DNA of 64,000 nt. Origin: Streptomonospora mangrovi (GTDB lineage: Bacteria > Actinomycetota > Actinomycetes > Streptosporangiales > Streptosporangiaceae). Shown one piece after another: positions 14,933 through 22,384 of this stretch. The notes below the pieces were generated by a model that saw only the letters and a program-made list of their open reading frames with translations, was not told the origin of the DNA and searched no databases. Positions within the stretch are counted from its first letter, which is position 1. The number at the start of each line of letters is the position of its first letter. Location: assembly GCF_027604915.1 (NCBI RefSeq), contig NZ_JAJAQC010000015.1, positions 82,843-146,842 of the forward strand. Reading direction: 5' to 3'. The position numbers and the translations under genes were made by a program.

Positions 14933-15846
14933 GGCACGACGACACTCGTCCCGACGACGACGGCGTCGGCAGCGGCGGCAGCGGCCCGGCGCGGCGAAGA
15001 GGCGCGCCTCCCGGCGCGGGGACGGAACCGGCCGTGCGCCGTGGCGATCCCCGAACCCGCTCCGGGAGGGCGGCCGACCCCGTGCTGCGGGCGGTCGGGC
15101 TGTCGCGGACCTACGGCCGGGGCGAGAGCACGGTGTGGGCCGTCGACGCACTCGACCTCGACGTCCCCGCCGGGCAGACGCTCGCCGTCACCGGGCCCAG
15201 CGGCTGCGGGAAGTCGACCTTGCTCCAACTGTTCGGCGGACTGGACCGGCCCACCGACGGCGAGGTGTGGCTCGGCGGACGGCGGATCGACCACCTCGGC
15301 GAGCAGGCGCTGGCCCGGCTGCGGCGGCGCGCCGTCGGTTTCGTCTTCCAGGCGTTCCACCTGATGGACGAGTTGACGGCGGCGGAGAACGTCGAACTTC
15401 CCGCCCTGCTCGCCGGCGCCTCCCCGCGCGCCGCGCGCCGCCGTGCCGCCGACCTCCTCGACCGGGTCGGCCTCACCGACCGGGCGCGCCACCTGCCCGC
15501 GAAGCTGTCCGGTGGGCAGCGCCAGCGGGTCGCCATCGCCCGCGCCCTGGTCAACGAGCCGCTGGTGGTCCTCGCCGACGAGCCCACCGGCAACCTCGAC
15601 AGCGCCGCGACCCACGAGGTCCTGCGCCTGTTCGACGAACTGCGCGCCGGCGGCCAGACCCTGGTCATGGTGACCCACGACGAGCGCGTCGCCGCGACGG
15701 CCGACCGCGTCGTCTCCATGCGCGACGGCATGCTGGCCGACGACACCCGCCTGGACGACGGCGTCGGCAGCGGCGGCAGCGGCGGCGGCCCGCGCCGCAG
15801 CGGCGCCTCCAGCGAACTCGGCGCACTCCTTGGCTGGGAGGGCTGA
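14929..15846 (+). CDS. ABC transporter ATP-binding protein (MacB/LolD type)
   Basis: A 305-residue ATPase of the lipoprotein/antimicrobial-peptide exporter class. Walker A TGPSGCGKST is at about 90-99, the Q loop in GFVFQAFHLMDEL, signature LSGGQRQRVAIARAL, Walker B LVVLADEPTGNLDS and the H loop VTHDE. The first about 55 residues are extra and low-complexity. Curiously, a peptide of the form DD-TR-DDGVGSGGSG occurs near both ends of the protein (about 4-17 and 274-288), encoded by similar DNA. It is coupled to padR by ATGA and to the permease by a three-base gap. Confidence 0.9.
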   Translation: MRHDDTRPDDDGVGSGGSGPARRRGAPPGAGTEPAVRRGDPRTRSGRAADPVLRAVGLSRTYGRGESTVWAVDALDLDVPAGQTLAVTGPSGCGKSTLLQLFGGLDRPTDGEVWLGGRRIDHLGEQALARLRRRAVGFVFQAFHLMDELTAAENVELPALLAGASPRAARRRAADLLDRVGLTDRARHLPAKLSGGQRQRVAIARALVNEPLVVLADEPTGNLDSAATHEVLRLFDELRAGGQTLVMVTHDERVAATADRVVSMRDGMLADDTRLDDGVGSGGSGGGPRRSGASSELGALLGWEG

Positions 15847-15849
15847 GCC

Positions 15850-17619
15850 GTGGGACGCCTGCTGCTGATGTGGCGCCTGGTCGTGCGCGACATGCGCCGC
15901 CGCCCCGGCGAGGCCGTGGTGTTCGTGGTCGCCGTCGCGGCCGCGACCGCGTCGCTCACCCTGGGCCTGATGGTCGACAACGCCGTCGCCATCGCCTACA
16001 TGAACACCCGCGAGGCCACCCGGGGCCCCGATATGACCGCAATCACGACGGCCGAGAACCCCTCCGACGTCGCCGGGCGCATCGCGGCGGCACCGGGCGT
16101 GGGCGCGCAGACCGATCCGGTCCTCGCGTTCTCCACCGAGGTCGCGGCGCACGGCGAGACCCGGCAGTCCTCGGTGGAGGGCCGCGAGCGCGCGCCGTCC
16201 CCGGTGGACCGGCCGCTGGTGACGTCGGGCACCTGGGTGCGTCCGGGCGGCGCGGTGGTCGAGCGCAGCTTCGCCGACGTGCTCGGGGTGGAGGTCGGCG
16301 ACCCCGTCACCATCGCCGGGCGCGACTACCCGGTGGTCGGCATCGCGATCAGCGCGGCGACCCCGGTCTACCCGTGGAGCGACTGGGCGCAGGGCCCAGG
16401 GCCATCGGACTGGGGCGGCCGGATCTGGCTGACCGAGGACGACGCCCGCGCGGCGGCGGGCCAGACGCCCGTCGTCCACCTGATCCACGTGGAACTGACC
16501 GACCCCGACGCCGTCATCGAATGGCGCGAGACCGCGTTCGCCCCCGGCACGCGGGGCGACGACTGGGTCAACACCCACAACTGGGAGACCGTCCTGCGTA
16601 CCGATCTGGTCATGATCAAGGACGCCCAGCCCGCCCTTGTCGTCGGCGGCTCGCTGCTGATGGTCGCCACCTGCGTCACGCTCGCCGCGCTCACCGCCAT
16701 CCGCGCCGCCCGCGACCACCGGCGGGCCGGGCGCCTCAAGGCCGCCGGTGCGAGCCCGGGTACCGTCACCGCCGTACTGCTGACGCAGTACCTGCTGCTG
16801 ACGGCCGTGGCCGCCGTCCTCGGCCTGGGCGTCGGCACCCTGGCCGCACCGGCCCTGGCCCATCCCAGCCCCGGGCTGCTCAAGGTCCTCAGCCCGCCGT
16901 CGGTGAGCATCGTGGTGGCCGTGGTCGTCCTCGCCGGGGTCGTCACCGTGCTGAGCACGATCGACCCCGTCCTGCACGCCGCGCGCACCAGCACCGTGGC
17001 CGGGCTGGTCGAACCCGCGCGCCTGCTGCGGCCACGCTCCCGGCTGACCGCCCTGACGGCCTACCTGCCCACCGCGCTCATGCTCGGCGTCCGGCTGATG
17101 GCCCGCCGGCCCGGCCGCGCCGTGCTGAGCGGCGTCGGTACGGCGGCCACCGGCGTCATGGTCGGCGCGCTGCTCACCTTCCGCAGCGCCTGGGCGGCCG
17201 TGGACCTCGCCGCCACCATGGAGGCGGTGAACAACCGCACCGCCGAGGTGCTGCTGGGCGTCACGGTCGCGGTGGTGGCGCTGTCGGCGCTCAACACGGT
17301 CGTCCTGGGCTGGAGCAGCGCGGTCCAGGCCCGGCGCGCCCTGGGAATAAGCCGCACCCTCGGCGCCACACCCGGGCAGGTCGTCGCCGCGTTGTGCACG
17401 GCGCAGCTCGTGCCGGCGGTGCCCGCGCTGCTGCTGGGCCTCCCGGCCGGGATCGCCCTGTACCGGGCCTTCAGCCACATCTGGGTCGTCCCGCCGCAGT
17501 GGTGGCTGGGCGCGGCCGGACTCGGCACCGTGCTGGCCGTCGCGGCGCTGACCGCCCTGCCCGCCTGGCGCCACGCCCGCGTCCCGGCCGGCCTGACCCT
17601 CAACGCCGAACCCGGCTGA
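15850..17619 (+). CDS. FtsX/MacB-type ABC transporter permease
   Basis: A 589-residue membrane protein starting with GTG. An N-terminal membrane segment (AVVFVVAVAAATASLTLGL, about 19-37) is followed by a periplasmic-type domain to about 260. A first FtsX unit (LVVGGSLLMVATCVTLAALT, about 263-282, and two more helices) and a second FtsX unit (about 470-580, VLLGVTVAVVALSALNTVVL and the following helices) complete it. With the preceding ATPase it forms an exporter; substrates in this class include lipoproteins and antimicrobial compounds. It is the last gene of the padR operon. Confidence 0.88.
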   Translation: MGRLLLMWRLVVRDMRRRPGEAVVFVVAVAAATASLTLGLMVDNAVAIAYMNTREATRGPDMTAITTAENPSDVAGRIAAAPGVGAQTDPVLAFSTEVAAHGETRQSSVEGRERAPSPVDRPLVTSGTWVRPGGAVVERSFADVLGVEVGDPVTIAGRDYPVVGIAISAATPVYPWSDWAQGPGPSDWGGRIWLTEDDARAAAGQTPVVHLIHVELTDPDAVIEWRETAFAPGTRGDDWVNTHNWETVLRTDLVMIKDAQPALVVGGSLLMVATCVTLAALTAIRAARDHRRAGRLKAAGASPGTVTAVLLTQYLLLTAVAAVLGLGVGTLAAPALAHPSPGLLKVLSPPSVSIVVAVVVLAGVVTVLSTIDPVLHAARTSTVAGLVEPARLLRPRSRLTALTAYLPTALMLGVRLMARRPGRAVLSGVGTAATGVMVGALLTFRSAWAAVDLAATMEAVNNRTAEVLLGVTVAVVALSALNTVVLGWSSAVQARRALGISRTLGATPGQVVAALCTAQLVPAVPALLLGLPAGIALYRAFSHIWVVPPQWWLGAAGLGTVLAVAALTALPAWRHARVPAGLTLNAEPG

Positions 17620-17770
17620 CCGCAGGCACCGGAGGCGGCGACCGGCGCGGCACCGCGCGATCCGGAGAACAGCCGCGAACCGGTGGGAACTTTTCCGGGT
17701 GCCGGTCCGACCTGTGGGGCGACGTCGGACCGTGCGCCGCCACCGGGGCGGACACGCGAGGGGCGGACGC

Positions 17771-18383
17771 ATGTTCCCGGAAGAGGTGGCAGGGGTGGCG
17801 GTGCGCCGGTTCGCAGGTGCGGTCGTCGGAGCGGTGGCCGGCACGTCGGTGCTGGTGGGCTCTCCGCGACACCCGTTGCCGCCCACGAGACGCTCATCGC
17901 CTCCTCACCCGAGGACGGGCAGCACCTGCAGCGGTCCCCCGAGCGCGTCGAACTGACCTTCAGCGGCGACATGCTGGACCTGGGTGCGGTGGTCATCGTC
18001 CTCGGACCGACGGCGCCGCCGTGCCCGCCGGAACGGTCGCCGTCGACGGTGACGAGGCCGTGCTGCCGCTCACCGGCGAACTCGACGGCGGCGGCCACGC
18101 CGTGCGCTGGAAGGTCGTCTCCGGTGACGGGCACCCGATCAGCGGCGCGTTCACCTTCACCGTCGGCGACGGCGGTCCGCCCCCGCCCGACCTGGAGTCC
18201 GGCGCACCGGCCGACGCGGCCGACGCGGACTCCACGACCGCGCCGACTCCCGGCCAGGCCGCCTCGGGGCAGGTGCCCGCGTCCTCGGCCACCGTGCGCG
18301 TCGCCTGGCTCGCCGTCGCCGGAGCGCTGGTGGGCGTGTTCGGCTACACGCTGCTGCTCCGCCTGCGCCGGCGGTCGAAGTGA
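17771..18383 (+). pseudogene. copC: CopC-like copper-resistance gene, frameshifted twice
   Basis: Three frames must be joined. The first gives a secretion signal (ATG 17771; VRRFAGAVVGAVAGTSVLVG), the second the conserved CopC start (PVAAHETLIASSPEDGQ and VELTFSGDMLD), and the third DGDEAVLPLTGELDGGGHAV, RWKVVSGDGHPISGAFTFTV and a final membrane helix before RLRRRSK. Frame changes occur near 17868 and 18000. The His of AAHETL, a copper ligand in CopC, is present. As written, the gene cannot make the full protein, so it is a pseudogene or the sequence has two errors. Confidence 0.72.
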
Positions 18384-18448
18384 CCGGCAGCCGCCCCTCG
18401 GCCGCCTCCCCCTCCTCTCCCCCGCCCACCGTGAAAGGCACCCTCACC

Positions 18449-18780
18449 ATGGCCCGTCCCCGCTCCGCACTCCTCCTCGCCGCGGCCTACCTGGCCGCCG
18501 GCGCGCTGCTGACCGCCTGTGGCGGCGCCGGATCCGCCGCCTCCGGTGCGGAGCAGTCGGCCGAGGCCACCCCGGCGGCGCAGGCCGACGCCGTCAGCGT
18601 CGACGACGCCTGGATCAAGGCGGCCACCGCCGAGGAGGGCATGACCGCTTAGTTCGGGGTGCTGGTCAACGACGCCGGCCAGGAGGTGCGGCTGACCGCC
18701 GCTTCGACCGAAGCCGCCGCAACGGTGGAATTGCCCGAGGTCGTCACCGGCGACGACGGCAGCCCTGTCATGCGTCAGTG
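18449..18780 (+). pseudogene. PCu(A)C-type copper chaperone, interrupted and truncated
   Basis: ATG 18449 begins a lipoprotein signal (ALLLAAAYLAAGALLTACGG) followed by AVSVDDAWIKAATAEEGMTA, the usual start of the periplasmic copper chaperone. A TAG at 18650-18652 interrupts the frame; the same frame then continues FGVLVNDAGQEVRLTAAST and ends at a second stop near 18780. The C-terminal copper-binding H(M)x10Mx21HxM region is missing, apparently lost at the boundary of the downstream integrase region. It would have formed a copper pair with the CopC gene. Confidence 0.7.
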
Positions 18781-18864
18781 ACGACGCGGGTGACCGGGTG
18801 GCCGATCTGGTGCTCGGCCGGATCAGCGCCCAGCGTGTGCAGCACGTCGAACCCGTTGGGCCAC

Positions 18865-18980
18865 AGGGTGCACCAGGGTGCACGGCCCGCCGCCGGCCCG
18901 AGAACCTCCGAGGTTCTCCCCCCGATTCCCTCCGCGTCAGGGCCGCACCGAGCGATGGTCGACCCATGGCAACCATCGAA
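18865..18980 (+). repeat. Direct repeat copy 2: leader of the intact integrase
   Basis: Second copy of the 116-base repeat described at 10774. Here it leads into the complete integrase (ATG 18966). It includes two GTGCAC palindromes and the hairpin AGAACCT-CCG-AGGTTCT at about 18900-18916. The hairpin and palindromes are conserved in both copies while their loop and surroundings vary, which argues for a regulatory or recombination role. Confidence 0.85.
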
Positions 18981-20339
18981 AAACGCCGCCTGAGCAGCGG
19001 AAACACACGCTATTGGGTCAAATGGCGCCTCGGCGGCACCCGCACGGGCGCGCCCCAGTCCGAGCCCTTCGACACCCAAGCCGCCGCCCACACCTTCAAG
19101 CTCCACGTCGAGGCCGCCCACCACGAATGGCCCGACAACTGGATCCCCCGCCAGGGGTGGGCACCGGGATGGGTGCCGGGAGTCGGCTGGACCCGGCTCG
19201 CTTCGGAGGAGGCGCCCGAACCGGTGCGCTTCGCCGACTACGCCACCGATCTGATCAACTCCCTGTCGGGCATCGAGGAACGCACCCGCTTCGAGTACCT
19301 CCGCGACCTGCGCCTGCACCTCATTCCCGCCTTCGGCGACGCCGACCTGCGCGACACCACCGACCTCACACCCAAGCGGGTCCGCGAATGGGTCAACGCA
19401 CTCCAGGCCGGGATCCCCGACCCGCGCACACCCGTCAACCCCCGGACCGGGGCGGGCAAGAAGGGCGCCAAGCGCGGGGGCCGCATCGGCTGGCTGCGTC
19501 CGCCGCTCCGGCCCAAGACCATCCAGAACCTGCACGGCCTGCTGTTCATCATCTGCCAGGCCGCCACCCAGGAGGACCCGCCCCTGCGGCCCTCCAATCC
19601 CGCCGCCAACACCCGCCTGCCTCGCCTGGACGACGGCGAAGGCGCCGACGACATGTGCTTCCTCACCCGCGATGAGTTCCGCCTCCTGCGCGACGCCGCC
19701 CACCCCGACGTGCGCGACATGCTGGAGGTCTTCGTGCTGACCGGACTGCGCTACAGCGAACTGACCGCCCTGCAAGTCCGCGACATCACCATCCGCACCG
19801 CACCCACCACCACCGGCGGCCGCACAGCGGTCGGCGTCCTAGAGGTCCGCCGCGCCTGGAAGCGCCAGCCCGACAACACCTTCAAACTCGGCCCGCCCAA
19901 GACCAAGCAGTCACGGCGCCGCATCACCCTGACCCCGCGCACCATCGCCCTGCTCCAGCAGCGCATCTCGGGCAAAGGACCGGAGGAGTTCGTCTTCACC
20001 ACCGAGCGAGGCGCGTGGTGGCGCCACTCCTCCTTCTACAACCGCCGCTGGGTCAAGGCCGTCCAACGCGCCCAGGCACTCGGCCTGACCAAGAAGCCCC
20101 GCATCCACGACCTGCGCCACACCCACGTCTCCTGGCTCATCGAGGAGAACGTCCACGCCTTCAAGATCCAGCGCCGCCTGGGCCACAAGTCCATCACCAC
20201 CACCATGGACCGCTACGGCCACCTCGTCACCGACCTCGATGACGACCTGCTCAGCGCCATCGACGGCATACCCGTACCGCCCGCCACAGACGCCCTTCCC
20301 GCCAACGCCACCACCCAGCAATTGGCTGCGGTGTCCTGA
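18966..20339 (+). CDS. int: Tyrosine recombinase/integrase (457 aa)
   Basis: A complete integrase. An arm-binding domain (about 1-60, SSGNTRYWVKWRLGG) precedes a SAM-like core-binding domain (about 87-215), then the catalytic domain. Catalytic residues are visible: Arg262 in LTGLRYSEL, His381 and Arg384 in IHDLRHTHVSW, His407 in RRLGHKS and the nucleophile Tyr417 in MDRYGHL. Its length is slightly above the usual 400 because of an insert rich in Lys/Gly (about 155-180). A terminator follows 21 bases after the stop. It would integrate and excise the element that includes the genes to its right; the attachment site is not identified. Confidence 0.94.
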   Translation: MATIEKRRLSSGNTRYWVKWRLGGTRTGAPQSEPFDTQAAAHTFKLHVEAAHHEWPDNWIPRQGWAPGWVPGVGWTRLASEEAPEPVRFADYATDLINSLSGIEERTRFEYLRDLRLHLIPAFGDADLRDTTDLTPKRVREWVNALQAGIPDPRTPVNPRTGAGKKGAKRGGRIGWLRPPLRPKTIQNLHGLLFIICQAATQEDPPLRPSNPAANTRLPRLDDGEGADDMCFLTRDEFRLLRDAAHPDVRDMLEVFVLTGLRYSELTALQVRDITIRTAPTTTGGRTAVGVLEVRRAWKRQPDNTFKLGPPKTKQSRRRITLTPRTIALLQQRISGKGPEEFVFTTERGAWWRHSSFYNRRWVKAVQRAQALGLTKKPRIHDLRHTHVSWLIEENVHAFKIQRRLGHKSITTTMDRYGHLVTDLDDDLLSAIDGIPVPPATDALPANATTQQLAAVS

Positions 20340-20359
20340 CAGCCACACAGCCGAGTGAA

Positions 20360-20384
20360 GGGCCGGGCGTAACTCGCCCGGCCC
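20360..20384 (+). terminator. Integrase terminator
   Basis: Perfect 10-bp stem GGGCCGGGCG (20360-20369) with 20375-20384, loop TAACT, 21 bases beyond the integrase stop. Confidence 0.75.
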
Positions 20385-20571
20385 CTCGACCCAGTTGCCA
20401 ACACCCCTTCAGGCATGGCGCCGGTTCCTTGCCCAGGCTGAACTTCAACCTCGCCCGGACACGCGGCGGCAGATTCTGACCCTTGAGCGCGGGTCCGAAC
20501 CAGTTCGCCGATCACCCGGTCGCGCGCAAGCGAGCCAACACCCGGTTCAGGCACCCGGGGCGCCTGTTACA

Positions 20572-20722
20572 GGTACCCAAAACATGACCTATTTTGGGTA
20601 TCCAAAACTGGTCGGCTAATCCGCGCCAGCACCCCACCTCCGCTGGCCGACACGGTTTCGAACCGGACACCGATCCCCGTGGTGTACATGCAAATCGGCG
20701 CCTATTTTGGGTATACGAAACT
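20572..20722. repeat. Repeated TTTTGGGTAT inverted-repeat sites
   Basis: TACCCAAAA (20572-20580) and TTTTGGGTA (20590-20598) form a perfect 9-bp inverted repeat; the right half also starts TTTTGG-GTAT-CCAAAA. The unit CCTATTTTGGGTAT plus eight bases (20586-20607) recurs at 20701-20722 with two changes. These AT-rich sites contrast with the surrounding DNA. They may bind a regulator, or the recombinase or excisionase of this element. The remainder of 20385-20977 shows no gene. Confidence 0.5.
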
Positions 20723-20977
20723 CAAATGCTCGTATTTTGACCAATTCACCTTTGATTCGCGTGCGGTCGATTTCGAAAGCTGGCGAACTGTATCCCCTGC
20801 TCGGTGCGCGAGCATTGATTCGACTAAGGGTCCTTCGACGCCGTTTTCGGACGGGCGGCCGCGCATTAGGTTAGATGACGATCAGCCCTCGCGGCGTCCG
20901 TCGTAGCCATGGTGTCGACGGCAGCCAGTCGACCCCGGACGGCAGCCAGCCGCCCGTGCCGAAAGCGAGGGAAAGTT

Positions 20978-21091
20978 ATGGCCAAGAAAGAAGACTGCGG
21001 CCCATGGTGGAGAAGGCCAGAGGCCCTGAGAATCCTGGAGGCATTTGTACGTCTGATACTCGACGCCTATAGAACCGGGGGCCTTGGCTAG
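20978..21091 (+). CDS. Small helical protein (37 aa)
   Basis: ATG 20978 is preceded by AGGGAAAG at ideal spacing. The peptide MAKKEDCGPWWRRPEA continues as an amphipathic helix (LRILEAFVRLILDAYR) and ends GGLG. The tryptophan pair followed by a basic/hydrophobic helix could lie on a membrane surface or bind a protein partner. It sits alone between the integrase and a tandem-repeat region, and a possible -10 element (TAGGTTAGAT) lies about 110 bases upstream. Supported by ribosome site and composition only; family unknown. Confidence 0.5.
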   Translation: MAKKEDCGPWWRRPEALRILEAFVRLILDAYRTGGLG

Positions 21092-21255
21092 CAGCCAAGA
21101 CCCCTGGTCTCCCAACCCGAGCCCTTGGGGACCATGGACCGCCAGGACCACCCCAGGGGCTCTTATTTCGCATACATGTTATCCCTTGGAGGAGCGCATG
21201 AGGCCACATGTTGCCCTCATGGACCCTTCATTATCCCACATTAGCCCACATAGGG

Positions 21256-21299
21256 CCCCTCATGTGCCCCTCATGTTCCCCTCATGTTCCCCTCATTAG
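21256..21299. repeat. Four 11-bp tandem repeats (iteron-like)
   Basis: Units CCCCTCATGTG, CCCCTCATGTT, CCCCTCATGTT and CCCCTCATTAG follow one another without gap from 21256 to 21299. Looser CCCTCATG/CCCACAT copies extend left to about 21190. The period equals about one helical turn, so bound proteins would line up on one face. Iterons of replication origins, or arm sites of an attachment region, have this form. No gene is evident in 21092-21458. Confidence 0.6.
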
Positions 21300-21458
21300 C
21301 CACCATTCTCGAGTGGTCCGACGCGCTCCAAGGTGTTCCCTCTGCTAAGTGATGCCTCCCGCGAGCACGTACCGCCCTAACGAGCAAGCCACGTCGAAGC
21401 CCTTGGCTGGATTCAGGCGGGGAGAAATCTTCCCTTGCACGGAAAAACGACAGCATGG

Positions 21459-21707
21459 TCACCTCGGGCCAGCCGCCCCTGGCGCCCACCGACGCACATA
21501 CCCCCCTCTTCGGCCTTGCTGAGTGGCCGCAGGCTCCTGCCGGGCCTGTTCTGCGATCTGATCAAGGTCTTCCTCGCAGAATCGCACGTGCTTGCCAAGT
21601 CGGCGATGCGGAATCTTGCGCGCCGTCACCTTGTCGCGCAGCCAGGACTCCGGGACGTTGAGGCGGCGCGCCGCCTGCGGGATCGTCATCAGCGGAGTGG
21701 ACTGCAC
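21459..21707 (-). CDS. xis: Excisionase-like helix-turn-helix protein (82 aa)
   Basis: A second AlpA/MerR-type excisionase: LMTIPQAARRLNVPESWLRD, then KIPHRRLGKHVRFCEEDLDQI. The C-terminal 25 residues are Arg/Gly/Pro-rich. It overlaps the end of the WhiB gene by 19 bases, so the two are co-expressed. It is only 1.1 kb from the complete integrase and is the likely recombination directionality factor of this second element. Confidence 0.85.
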   Translation of the reverse strand: MQSTPLMTIPQAARRLNVPESWLRDKVTARKIPHRRLGKHVRFCEEDLDQIAEQARQEPAATQQGRRGGYVRRWAPGAAGPR

Positions 21708-22018
21708 TCACCCTCCTCTTCTGTTGTCACCTGGAACTGCTTGCGCCCGGTGGCGGTGCGGAAGCGCAGGCGCTCCTCTTCCGAGGCGCCTCCCCACACT
21801 CCCCACCGCTCGCCCGCGCGCATCGCGTAGTCCAGGCACTCCACCCACACGGGGCAGCGCCGGCATACCTTCTTGGCTGCCCGGACGCTTCCTCCCTGAC
21901 TCGGGAACCACAGGTCCGGTTTGCCACTGCCGCACGCAGCGTGCTCATGCCAGGTCCGCGCAGCCGCAAGGGCCAGAGGTGCAGTGATGGCTATCCCCTT
22001 TCCCGAGGCCGATGGCAT
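21689..22018 (-). CDS. WhiB-family iron-sulfur regulator
   Basis: A 109-residue WhiB-like protein. The four cluster cysteines are Cys29 (HAACGSG), Cys52 and Cys55 (CRRC) and Cys61 (VEC), followed by the family GVWGG turn (73-77) and a basic region ERLRFRTATGRK that contacts DNA. WhiB proteins bind a [4Fe-4S] cluster and act with sigma factors; they are restricted to Actinobacteria and their phages and plasmids. AAGGGA precedes the ATG. Here it lies between a small gene and xis on the mobile element, so it probably regulates element genes in response to redox state or nitric oxide. Confidence 0.92.
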   Translation of the reverse strand: MPSASGKGIAITAPLALAAARTWHEHAACGSGKPDLWFPSQGGSVRAAKKVCRRCPVWVECLDYAMRAGERWGVWGGASEEERLRFRTATGRKQFQVTTEEEGECSPLR

Positions 22019-22036
22019 GTCCCTTGTGCCGCCTCG

Positions 22037-22384
22037 TCAGTCAGGACGGATGGAGTCGGCGTAGGAGAACAGGGCGCGGTGGCGGGCGCGGACGTGGGCG
22101 GGAATCGCGACGGCGCGGTATGCGGCGCGGCCGAAGGAGCGCTCGCAGGCGTAGTGCTGACCCTCCCGATGGCCTTCGGTACCCAGCAAGGCGGCGATGC
22201 GGTCGATCTCCTTGTCCTGTTCCTGGTCGCTTCCGCGGGGGAAGTAGACGACCTCTACTCGGGTGTGCGGGCTGAGAGGCAGGTCGGGGCGCGCCTCCAG
22301 GAAGTCGGCCAAGGCGCGTATATGGGCGACGACGGCGCGGCGGGTGAGGTCGTCGGCGAAGCGGTTCACAGGTGGCTCCTCCAC
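22037..22384 (-). CDS. Hypothetical mobile-element protein (115 aa)
   Basis: A soluble 115-residue protein that overlaps the end of the methyltransferase gene by 19 bases. It is helical at first (RRAVVAHIRALADFLEARPD) with a strand VEVVYFPRGSD, then EIDRIAALLG and a C-terminal basic part. No catalytic motif is recognised. The alternation of a helical lead and single-domain alpha/beta core is seen in many small phage and plasmid proteins. Its linkage to the methyltransferase suggests a role in DNA modification or its control. Confidence 0.7.
   Translation of the reverse strand: MEEPPVNRFADDLTRRAVVAHIRALADFLEARPDLPLSPHTRVEVVYFPRGSDQEQDKEIDRIAALLGTEGHREGQHYACERSFGRAAYRAVAIPAHVRARHRALFSYADSIRPD

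Noticed and set aside
14794..17886. Long minus-strand frame (about 1030 codons) opposite the ABC transporter genes
   Set aside because: Its protein is low-complexity Gly/Arg/Asp without domains, while the plus strand encodes an obvious ATPase and permease with ribosome sites. It is a GC-driven shadow.
14907..18383. Long plus-strand frame of about 1158 codons
   Set aside because: Most of it is Arg/Pro-rich and out of frame with the transporter genes; only its last part matches the third section of the CopC pseudogene.
20651..20670. tRNA-like GGTTTCGAACC segment
   Set aside because: It is a short palindrome; no cloverleaf, anticodon arm or acceptor stem can be built around it.
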